Positions 1-6,527 of a stretch of DNA of 22,719 nt are shown piece by piece. The DNA lies in contig CAYMAA010000019.1 in assembly GCA_964388305.1 (NCBI GenBank), forward strand, positions 1 to 22,719. Reading direction: 5' to 3'. Both the position numbers and the translations under genes were made by a program. Position 1 is the stretch's first letter; each line of letters begins with the position of its first letter. The notes beneath the pieces were generated by a model. The model was not told the DNA's origin. It worked only from the letters and a program-made list of their open reading frames with translations, and did not search any database. Origin of the DNA: JAJQCI01 sp964388305 (GTDB lineage Bacteria; Bacillota; Clostridia; Lachnospirales; CAG-274).

Positions 1-162
1 ACTTCATTTACTTGGTTAAACTGCTCAGTATGCCCATAGCCTCGTCATCCGTTTTTTTGACTTATGTCAATAATAATTATATCGCCCCAAAGCATAAAAA
101 TCAATACCTTTAACAAACTTTTTTAACCAAGCAAGGAAGCCTGCCCCTCTTTTCAGTATCTT

Positions 163-202
163 AAAAAGGCACTCTTGCCATTTAAATCGGGTAAGAGTGC
201 CT
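163..202 (-). terminator. Intrinsic terminator of groESL
   Basis: On the minus strand a perfect 10-bp stem, AGGCACTCTT paired with AAGAGTGCCT (193-202 with 167-176), is separated by a 16-nt loop and followed directly by a run of five T. It lies about 35 bp after the groEL stop codon, the expected place for a Rho-independent terminator ending the groES-groEL message. Confidence 0.9.
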
Positions 203-237
203 GAAATTTGTATTGATTATCTTATTGTTTCGGGGAA

Positions 238-1860
238 TTACATCATGCCCATTCCGCCGCCTTGTGCCGGCATTGGAGGCTCAGGCTCTTTAATATCCGC
301 AACAACTGCCTCTGTTGTAAGAATTGTGGAGGCAACGCTGTTGGCATTAAGAAGAGCGCTTCTTGCAACCTTAGTCGGGTCAATAATACCTGCGTCAATC
401 ATATTAACATAAACTGAGTTAAGGGCGTCAAAGCCTGTGCCTGTTTCCGTTTCCTTAACCTTATTTACAATAACCGAGCCTTCAAGTCCTGCGTTTTCAA
501 CAATCTGACGAAGAGGCGACTCCAATGCTTTAAGAATAATTGCCGCACCGGTTTTTTCATCGCCGTCAAGAGAATCCACAACCTTTTGAACGGCAGGCAT
601 ACAATGAATGTAGGCAGAACCGCCGCCTGCGATAATACCCTCTTCAACTGCCGCCTTTGTAGCCGCAAGAGCATCCTCCATACGCAGCTTCTTTTCTTTA
701 AGCTCTGTTTCAGTAGCTGCGCCAACCTTTATAACAGCCACACCGCCTGCAAGCTTAGCCAGTCTTTCCTGGAGCTTTTCCTTGTCAAAGTCGGATGTTG
801 TTTCCTCAATGGCTGCCTTTATTTGATTAACTCTTGCGGATATATCTGCGGAATTTCCTGCGCCGTCCACAATGGTTGTTGTGTCCTTTGTTACTCTTAC
901 ACTGCCTGCTCTTCCAAGCATTTCAATCGTAGTGTCCTTGAGGTCAAGAGCAACATCCTCGGAAATAACCGTTGCGCCTGTAAGAACAGCAATATCCTGA
1001 AGCATATCCTTACGTCTGTCGCCAAAGCCCGGCGCCTTAACGGCAACGCAAGTGAAAGAACCGCGGAGCTTGTTAAGAACAAGTGTTCCGAGAGCCTCTC
1101 CCTCAACATCCTCGGCAATAATAAGCAGTTTTGCGCCCTGCTGTACAATCTGTTCAAGAACAGGAAGAAGATCCTGAATATTTACTAATTTTTTGGTTGT
1201 TAAAAGAATGTACGGATTGTCAAGCTCAGCAACCATTTTTTCCATATCTGTAGACATATAAGGCGAAAGGTATCCTCTGTCAAACTGCATACCTTCTACA
1301 AGGTCAAGCTCCGTAAGCATTGTTTTGCTTTCTTCCACGGTAATAACTCCGTCGCCCGTTACCTTTTCCATAGCGTCAGCAACAAGCTTTCCAACCTCTT
1401 CGTCCGCTGCGGAAATAGCGGCAACCTTTGCAATGTGGTTTTTGCCGTCTACCTTTTGGCTCATACTCTTAATTGCCTCTACAGCCGCATCTGTTGCCTT
1501 TACCATACCCTTACGAAGTATAATTGCGTTTGCACCTGCCGCAATGTTTTTAAGTCCTTCGTTTATCATTGCCTGTGCCAAAACAGTTGCGGTTGTTGTA
1601 CCGTCGCCTGCAATATCGTTTGTTTTTGTGGCAACCTCTTTAACAAGCTGCGCGCCGATGTTTTCCACTTCGTTTTCAAGCTCAATTTCCTTGGCGATTG
1701 TTACACCGTCGTTTGTAATTAAAGGTGTGCCGAACTTTTTATCCAAAACTACGTTTCTGCCCTTAGGCCCAAGCGTCACCTTAACAGTATCCGCCAGTTT
1801 ATTAATACCTGCCTCAAGACTCTTTCTTGCATCGGTAGAATAAAGAATTTCCTTTGCCAT
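238..1860 (-). CDS. groEL: Chaperonin GroEL (60 kDa, Hsp60)
   Basis: Cytosolic group I chaperonin. Two stacked heptameric rings bind unfolded proteins and fold them in a cavity closed by GroES, driven by ATP. The product is 540 residues, the usual family length. It starts MAKEILYSTDARKSLEAG, carries the phosphate-binding GDGTTTA motif at residues 85-91, a GIIAGGGSAY segment in the second equatorial part, and ends in the typical Gly/Met-rich tail GGGMGMM. The ATG follows an AAGGAGG ribosome site (on the plus strand, CCTCCTT at about 1870-1876). It lies 18 bp after groES in the same orientation and is followed by a strong terminator, so the two form the classical bicistronic operon controlled by CIRCE. 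Nothing is unusual. The identification is certain from sequence alone. Confidence 0.99.
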   Translation of the reverse strand: MAKEILYSTDARKSLEAGINKLADTVKVTLGPKGRNVVLDKKFGTPLITNDGVTIAKEIELENEVENIGAQLVKEVATKTNDIAGDGTTTATVLAQAMINEGLKNIAAGANAIILRKGMVKATDAAVEAIKSMSQKVDGKNHIAKVAAISAADEEVGKLVADAMEKVTGDGVITVEESKTMLTELDLVEGMQFDRGYLSPYMSTDMEKMVAELDNPYILLTTKKLVNIQDLLPVLEQIVQQGAKLLIIAEDVEGEALGTLVLNKLRGSFTCVAVKAPGFGDRRKDMLQDIAVLTGATVISEDVALDLKDTTIEMLGRAGSVRVTKDTTTIVDGAGNSADISARVNQIKAAIEETTSDFDKEKLQERLAKLAGGVAVIKVGAATETELKEKKLRMEDALAATKAAVEEGIIAGGGSAYIHCMPAVQKVVDSLDGDEKTGAAIILKALESPLRQIVENAGLEGSVIVNKVKETETGTGFDALNSVYVNMIDAGIIDPTKVARSALLNANSVASTILTTEAVVADIKEPEPPMPAQGGGMGMM

Positions 1861-1878
1861 TTACAATTACCTCCTTAA

Positions 1879-2163
1879 TTATTTAACTATTGCCAAAATG
1901 TCCTCGGAACGAACGATTATAAACTCTTCATCGTCAAGGTCTACCTTTGTACCTGCGTAGGATGTATAAATAACCTTGTCGCCTACTTTAACATCCATAG
2001 GTATTGTTTTTCCGTCCTCAACTCTTCCGGGGCCTACCGCAACAACCTCTGCCTCCTGCGGCTTTTTCTGCTGAGCTGTTGTTAAAATAATGCCGCCCTT
2101 TGTTTTTTCTTCTGCCGCAAATTCTTTTAATACAATTCTGTCACTAAGTGGAACCAATTTCAT
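1879..2163 (-). CDS. groES: Co-chaperonin GroES (10 kDa, Hsp10)
   Basis: Heptameric lid of the GroEL folding chamber, cytosolic. The 94-residue product starting MKLVPLSDRIVLKE is the normal family length. It contains the mobile loop (EEKTKGGIILTTAQQKKPQ, about residues 18-36) that docks on GroEL, followed by the conserved EVVAVGPG strand and the roof and C-terminal KVGDKVIY segments. An in-frame ATG exists 11 codons upstream, but it sits on the edge of the CIRCE operator and has no ribosome site. The ATG at 2163 has GGAGG about 7 nt upstream, so I chose it. It is first gene of groESL, with groEL 18 bp downstream. Heat-shock control by HrcA is expected from the CIRCE element about 27 bp upstream of the start codon. 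Confidence 0.98.
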   Translation of the reverse strand: MKLVPLSDRIVLKEFAAEEKTKGGIILTTAQQKKPQEAEVVAVGPGRVEDGKTIPMDVKVGDKVIYTSYAGTKVDLDDEEFIIVRSEDILAIVK

Positions 2164-2189
2164 TTTATCTACCTCCATAATAAATTTTG

Positions 2190-2216
2190 TTAGCACTCAC
2201 TCTCATTGAGTGCTAA
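2190..2216 (-). promoter_or_regulatory. CIRCE operator (HrcA binding site)
   Basis: TTAGCACTC at 2190-2198 and GAGTGCTAA at 2208-2216 form an exact 9-bp inverted repeat separated by 9 bp. This matches the CIRCE consensus with no mismatch. It lies between the groES promoter and start codon, covering the predicted transcription start. In Firmicutes HrcA binds this site and represses groESL until heat shock. The hrcA gene is not in the window. Confidence 0.98.
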
Positions 2217-2228
2217 TCATCAATTGTT

Positions 2229-2257
2229 ATAATAATGCAAGTTGCCAATATATTCAA
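2229..2257 (-). promoter_or_regulatory. Predicted sigma-A promoter of groESL
   Basis: Reading the minus strand, TTGAAT (2257-2252), a 17-bp spacer and TATTAT (2234-2229) give a good vegetative promoter. The expected start near 2222 puts CIRCE at the very beginning of the transcript, the usual arrangement for HrcA-repressed operons. No sigma-32-type promoter is needed to explain heat control. Confidence 0.7.
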
Positions 2258-2356
2258 TATTGTTAATATGGTAAAATCAACCGTTTTTATAAGTATATCT
2301 GTTATATGCTCTTATTTTCTTTTATTTTCTTAATTTTTCACTTTATTTTACAGGCT

Positions 2357-3613
2357 TTATATATTTATAGCCTCTTTAAGAAATGATACGGGGTGTACCA
2401 AATTATCCTCAAAGGGGTTTATTGCCGCAAGCTGCTTGTTTTTAAGCATAATACCTCTAAAAATGCTGTCATAACCAAACTTTTCTCTTATTTTGTCCGT
2501 GGCGGCATCTATGTTTGTATATTTTACATGGTCGGCATATTCTTTAAGCACGGAAAGCTGCTGATGCTTATTTGGCGAAAGATTTATTGCCCGTACACTT
2601 AAAGCTCTTGCAAACCATGCGGGAGATTTAATTGAGGTATAAAGCGACATGGCGGTTTTAAATATTTCTTCGGCAGAGCAAACGGGAAAGACAGTTTGTT
2701 TTTGACGCTCGTGGAAATAAAGGCTGTTATCCCTTACACTCAATGCTATGCCGCTACAGCAAAGCTTATGCCGTCTTAGCCTGCGTGCAACACTTTCGCT
2801 TAAACAAATAAGTGTTATTTTAACGTCATCATTATTTGTAAGGTCATACGGCAGTGTTATGCCGTTGCCTACGCTTTTTACGGGCTGAGTATAGTCCGCC
2901 ATTGCCACGGGAGAATCGTCCTCGCCGAGGGCAAATTTTTTAAGCATAAGTCCCACCTTTCCCAAAACGGCGGAAAGAGCCGCAGAGGGGGCATTTGCAA
3001 GGTCACCGATTGTATATATGTTCATATTAATAAGCTTTCTGTAGGTTGCCCTGCCTACATACAAAAGCTCATTTGCAGGCAAAGACCATATTGTTTGGCG
3101 AAAATCCCGCCTTGAAATCACCGTTGTGGCATTTGGCTTTTTTAAGTCCGAGCCTAATTTTGCAAATATTTTGTTAAAGGAAACACCTACGGAAACGGTT
3201 ACGCCCAGCTCCTGCCATATTGTTCTGCGTATTTCGTCCGCAGCCTCCTTTCCGCGGGAAATTGTAAAATTGCGGTCGGATAAATCCAGCCAGCACTCGT
3301 CCAAGCCAAATCCCTCAACACGGTTTGTATAGCGGTTGTAAATTTCCTTTGCTTTTTTGGAGTATTCCATATAAATATCGTAATGAGGCGGCACAAATAT
3401 TATGTTTGGGCATTTTTGCCGCGCCTGCCACAAAGGCTCTCCCGTTTTAACGCCCATAAGCTTTGCGGTCTGACTTTTTGCCAGCACAATGCCGTGCCGC
3501 TTTTCGGGGTCGCCGCAAACCGCAACAGGCTTGTTTTTAAGGCTCGGGTTTAAAAAGCACTCTACCGATGCATAAAAATTGTTCATATCACTGTGAAGTA
3601 TTACTCTCTCCAT
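2357..3613 (-). CDS. dinB: Y-family DNA polymerase IV (DinB)
   Basis: Error-prone translesion polymerase of 418 residues. The start at 3613 (MERVILHSD) follows GGAGG; the in-frame ATG 14 codons upstream lies in the promoter-leader region and has no ribosome site. The palm motif SDMNNFYASVE (residues 8-18) supplies catalytic D9, and LDECWLD supplies D105 and E106. A helix-hairpin-helix segment (about 180-220) and the little-finger domain follow. The residue at the sugar steric-gate position is Tyr14, where E. coli Pol IV has Phe13, and DMDxF is replaced by DMNNF. The C-terminus lacks an obvious terminal QLxLF clamp motif. It is transcribed from a promoter with a LexA-like box and lies upstream of groESL in the same direction, with no clear terminator between. 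A UmuC-like name is possible, but the size and motifs favour DinB. Confidence 0.93.
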   Translation of the reverse strand: MERVILHSDMNNFYASVECFLNPSLKNKPVAVCGDPEKRHGIVLAKSQTAKLMGVKTGEPLWQARQKCPNIIFVPPHYDIYMEYSKKAKEIYNRYTNRVEGFGLDECWLDLSDRNFTISRGKEAADEIRRTIWQELGVTVSVGVSFNKIFAKLGSDLKKPNATTVISRRDFRQTIWSLPANELLYVGRATYRKLINMNIYTIGDLANAPSAALSAVLGKVGLMLKKFALGEDDSPVAMADYTQPVKSVGNGITLPYDLTNNDDVKITLICLSESVARRLRRHKLCCSGIALSVRDNSLYFHERQKQTVFPVCSAEEIFKTAMSLYTSIKSPAWFARALSVRAINLSPNKHQQLSVLKEYADHVKYTNIDAATDKIREKFGYDSIFRGIMLKNKQLAAINPFEDNLVHPVSFLKEAINI

Positions 3614-3655
3614 AACGCACCTCCAAAAATCAAAAATTAGTTCGATATAATTCAT

Positions 3656-3684
3656 ATTATAGCAACAAATGTTCGTTCTGTAAA
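3656..3684 (-). promoter_or_regulatory. Predicted sigma-A promoter of dinB
   Basis: On the minus strand TTTACA (3684-3679), exactly 17 bp, then TATAAT (3661-3656). The -10 is perfect and the -35 matches five of six bases. The predicted start near 3649 gives a leader of about 35 nt containing the GGAGG site before the ATG at 3613. Confidence 0.8.
3662..3675 (-). promoter_or_regulatory. LexA (SOS) box in dinB promoter
   Basis: The minus strand reads CGAACATTTGTTGC, matching 12 of 14 positions of the Bacillus-type consensus CGAACRNRYGTTYC, including both CGAAC and GTT cores. It lies inside the 17-bp spacer of the dinB promoter, directly abutting the -10, where bound LexA would block RNA polymerase. 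This supports DNA-damage induction of dinB. Confidence 0.75.
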
Positions 3685-3766
3685 GTATAAAACCAAAAAT
3701 AATTTCGCCAAAAATTTCCGCCTGAATTTATTTTTACTTTTGAATTGTTCAGTGTTCCCTTAGGTA

Positions 3767-3795
3767 TTGAATTTTTACTTGGCTTATGTTAAAAT
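3767..3795 (+). promoter_or_regulatory. Predicted promoter of the orf224-uvrBA run
   Basis: TTGAAT (3767-3772), a 17-bp spacer and TAAAAT (3790-3795). The start would be near 3802, about 38 nt before the ATG at 3840. It is the only plausible promoter I see ahead of the repair gene run, and it diverges from the dinB promoter. No LexA-type palindrome overlaps it. Confidence 0.6.
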
Positions 3796-3839
3796 AATGT
3801 GTAATTAAAAGTAGTGTGTAATTTTTTACGGAGGAATGT

Positions 3840-4514
3840 ATGAAAAAAACAAATATCACCCTTTGGCTTGCGGCGCTGCTTGTGCTGCTTTGTGCTTTGC
3901 AGGTTTTAAACAATAAGTATTTTTATAATGAAAATATAACGGAAACAGCGGAAAATGAGAAAGAAACCGAAACCGGCGGGGAAGAATATAATACAGATGA
4001 AGAATATAATGCGGACGAGGTAAACGAAATTACAAAATATAATGAAGAAAAAGCCTCAAAGCAGGCGGAAGAAACAAAAAAAGGCATTGAAACCGCCAAA
4101 GGGGATATTTACGGAAACACCTCCTATATGTTTAATAATTCCGCCGCTTTTATGGAAAGACTTAAAACAGAAGTAAATAATATGGCTAACGACAAAAGCG
4201 ATAACAACCATTTGTATGATGTGGCGGAAAGCATAAGAATAAACGCCATAAACTACTATTCCATACTAAACGGCTGTTATGAGGACGGAAACGAAGAGCT
4301 TGTAAACACCTGTAAGGCTTATGTGTTTAATGTGGAAATTTTGGCTTATAATATGATGCAGTTTATTAAACAGGGAAGAACGGAATACATAAGCAGAGCT
4401 ATGATTTGCATTGCGGCGGAGGGCGACTGTACATCAAACTTTAAAAATGCGGAAAAGGAGTATTTGGCAAAGCACACCGCAGATGAACTGCCAACAACAC
4501 AGGCACAGCCATAA
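3840..4514 (+). CDS. Membrane-anchored protein of unknown function
   Basis: I do not recognise this 224-residue protein. A short basic N-terminus (MKK) and one hydrophobic segment at about residues 8-23 look like a signal anchor or signal peptide. Cys18 is preceded by Leu-Leu, so it is not a normal lipobox. A Glu/Asn/Thr-rich, strongly acidic low-complexity linker (about 30-82) follows, including a duplicated EEYNxD unit. A likely helical domain with four Cys and several aromatic residues (about 90-210) comes next, then a Pro/Thr/Gln tail. The predicted topology is a single anchor with the bulk outside the cytoplasm. The ATG follows GGAGG by 5 nt. It ends 20 bp before uvrB in the same orientation and apparently shares its transcript, though nothing in the sequence indicates a repair role. 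It is probably lineage-restricted. Confidence 0.85.
   Translation: MKKTNITLWLAALLVLLCALQVLNNKYFYNENITETAENEKETETGGEEYNTDEEYNADEVNEITKYNEEKASKQAEETKKGIETAKGDIYGNTSYMFNNSAAFMERLKTEVNNMANDKSDNNHLYDVAESIRINAINYYSILNGCYEDGNEELVNTCKAYVFNVEILAYNMMQFIKQGRTEYISRAMICIAAEGDCTSNFKNAEKEYLAKHTADELPTTQAQP
3981..4016 (+). repeat. 18-bp tandem duplication in orf224 linker
   Basis: Two adjacent 18-bp units (3981-3998 and 3999-4016) share the first 12 bases, GAAGAATATAAT, and encode EEYNTD then EEYNAD. The unit is a multiple of three, so copy-number change would keep the reading frame. It lies in the acidic linker after the membrane anchor. Confidence 0.8.
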
Positions 4515-4534
4515 CAGTAGAAAGGAGATTGCTT

Positions 4535-6517
4535 ATGAACAGTTTTAAATTAGTATCCTCCTACAAACCTACCGGAGATCAGCCCGAGGCTATAGATGAG
4601 CTAATTAAAGGCTTTCAGGACGGCTGTAAGTACCAAACCCTTTTGGGCGTTACAGGCTCGGGCAAAACCTTCACAATGGCAAATATAATAGAAAAGCTGA
4701 ACAGACCTACATTGGTTTTGGCTCACAACAAAACCCTTGCGGCGCAGCTTTATAATGAGTTTAAGGAGTTTTTTCCCGAAAATGCCGTAGAATATTTCGT
4801 AAGCTATTACGACTATTATCAACCCGAGGCTTATGTTCCCCAGTCCGACACTTATATCGCAAAGGACTCCTCCGTAAATGATGAAATAGATAAGCTGCGT
4901 CACTCCGCAACGGCGGCTTTGTTTGAACGCAGAGATGTTATTATTGTTGCCTCCGTTTCCTGCATATACGGCTTGGGCGACCCTATTGACTATAACGAAA
5001 TGTGCGTAAGCCTGCGTCCCGGTATGATAAGAGAAAGAAACGACATACTTAAAAAGCTTGTTGAAATTCAGTATGAAAGAAATGATATAGACTTTTCAAG
5101 AGGTAAATTCAGAGTAAGAGGAGATACGGTGGAAATCTTCCCTGCGGAAAGCTCGGAAATTGCCTACAGAGTTGAGTTTTTCGGCGATGAAGTGGACAGA
5201 ATTTCAGAAATAGACGCTCTTACGGGCAAGGTTGTTGGCATAAGAAACCACATTTGCATTTATCCTGCCAGTCACTATGTTATTAATAAGGAAAAAATGG
5301 CTAAAGCTATTGAAAGAATATTAAAAGAGCTTGAAGAAAGAGTGGCTTATTTTAAGGGCGAGGAAAAACTTATTGAGGCTCAAAGAATAGACGAAAGAAC
5401 AAATTATGATGTGGAAATGATGCAGGAAATGGGTTATTGCTCGGGCATAGAAAACTATTCACGTCATTTGTCCGGCAGAGCGGAGGGCAGTACACCTCAT
5501 ACACTTATAGACTATTTCCCAAAGGATTTTATAACCATAGTGGACGAGTCCCATGTTTCCATACCCCAGGTGGGAGGTATGTATAACGGGGACAGAGCGA
5601 GAAAAATGTCCCTTGTGGAGTACGGCTTTCGTCTGCCCTCCGCATTGGATAACCGCCCTTTAAAGTTTGATGAGTTTGAAGAAAAAATGAATCAAATGCT
5701 CTTTGTTTCCGCCACCCCGGGAAAATATGAAAGAGAACACTCCGAAAATGTTGTTGAACAGATTATAAGACCAACCGGTCTTTTAGACCCTTTTATTGAG
5801 CTAAAGCCTGTTGAGGGGCAAATAGACGACCTTATTGCCGAAATTAATAAAACCGTTAAAAGGGGTTGGAGAGTTCTTATAACCACCCTTACAAAAAAAA
5901 TGGCTGAGGATTTGACAAAATATTTGACGGAAAACGGCATTAAGGCAGAGTATCTCCATTCGGATATTGATACTTTGGAAAGACTTGAAATTATAAGAAA
6001 TTTAAGACTCGGAGAGTTTGATGTGCTTGTGGGCATAAACCTGCTGCGTGAGGGTCTGGATATACCCGAAACAGCCTTGGTTGCCATATTAGATGCGGAT
6101 AAAGAGGGTTTTTTACGTTCGGAAACATCTCTTATTCAAACAGTAGGCAGAGCCGCAAGAAACTCCGAAAGCAAGGTAATTATGTACGCTGACGTTGTTA
6201 CGGAGTCTATGAAAAAATGTATTGATGAAACCGCAAGAAGAAGAGAAATTCAGCAAAAATATAATGAGGAACACGGAATTGTTCCAAAAACAATTATTAA
6301 AAAGGTGCATGAAATTATAAAAGCAACGGAAGCGGTTACGGGCAAAAAGACCGACAGGCTTGAAAAAGACCCCGAGTCTATGTCTGTCGGAGAGCTTAAA
6401 GGCAAAATAACCTCTCTTACGGAAAAAATGAAAGCTCTTGCCTTAGAGCTTAAATTTGAAGAGGCTGCCGAAATTAGAGATGAAATTCAGCGGCTTAATG
6501 AATATTTGCTATACTGA
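4535..6517 (+). CDS. uvrB: Excinuclease ABC subunit B (UvrB)
   Basis: Damage-verifying helicase-like subunit of nucleotide excision repair. It is loaded by UvrA, clamps the damaged strand with its beta-hairpin and recruits UvrC. The product has 660 residues (E. coli 673). Walker A GVTGSGKT is at 38-45. The Tyr-rich beta-hairpin region SYYDYYQPEAYVPQ follows near 90-103, then the DESH Walker B, the SATPGKYE motif and the helicase motif QTVGRAARN. The C-terminal UVR domain, which contacts UvrC, ends EAAEIRDEIQRLNEYLLY. An in-frame TTG two codons upstream is possible, but the ATG at 4535 is 7 nt after AAAGGAG and gives the conventional MNSFKLVS start. uvrA begins 10 bp after the stop, so translational coupling is likely. 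uvrC is not in the window. Confidence 0.98.
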   Translation: MNSFKLVSSYKPTGDQPEAIDELIKGFQDGCKYQTLLGVTGSGKTFTMANIIEKLNRPTLVLAHNKTLAAQLYNEFKEFFPENAVEYFVSYYDYYQPEAYVPQSDTYIAKDSSVNDEIDKLRHSATAALFERRDVIIVASVSCIYGLGDPIDYNEMCVSLRPGMIRERNDILKKLVEIQYERNDIDFSRGKFRVRGDTVEIFPAESSEIAYRVEFFGDEVDRISEIDALTGKVVGIRNHICIYPASHYVINKEKMAKAIERILKELEERVAYFKGEEKLIEAQRIDERTNYDVEMMQEMGYCSGIENYSRHLSGRAEGSTPHTLIDYFPKDFITIVDESHVSIPQVGGMYNGDRARKMSLVEYGFRLPSALDNRPLKFDEFEEKMNQMLFVSATPGKYEREHSENVVEQIIRPTGLLDPFIELKPVEGQIDDLIAEINKTVKRGWRVLITTLTKKMAEDLTKYLTENGIKAEYLHSDIDTLERLEIIRNLRLGEFDVLVGINLLREGLDIPETALVAILDADKEGFLRSETSLIQTVGRAARNSESKVIMYADVVTESMKKCIDETARRREIQQKYNEEHGIVPKTIIKKVHEIIKATEAVTGKKTDRLEKDPESMSVGELKGKITSLTEKMKALALELKFEEAAEIRDEIQRLNEYLLY

Positions 6518-6527
6518 TGAGGTAGAA

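Noticed and set aside
11..131. CTTGGTTAAA at 11-20 and TTTAACCAAG at 122-131 as an inverted repeat
   Set aside because: The arms are perfect but about 100 bp apart in AT-rich DNA, with no gene or mobile element between them. I see nothing else in the first 160 bases.
586..1188. 200-codon ORF antisense to groEL
   Set aside because: Shadow of the groEL reading frame: no ribosome site, an unusual composition rich in Cys and Asn, and full overlap with a certain gene.
2341..2380. Hairpin at the end of dinB as its terminator
   Set aside because: The possible stem has mismatches, overlaps the stop codon and has no T-run on the minus strand.
3741..3751. TGAATTGTTCA palindrome as a second LexA site ahead of the orf224-uvrBA run
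   Set aside because: It lacks the CGAAC/GTTCG cores at the right spacing and lies upstream of the -35 region; probably chance symmetry.
3840..3899. Lipoprotein signal in the 224-residue protein (Cys18)
   Set aside because: The residues before the Cys are Leu-Leu-Leu-type, not a small residue at -1, so it does not fit a lipobox.
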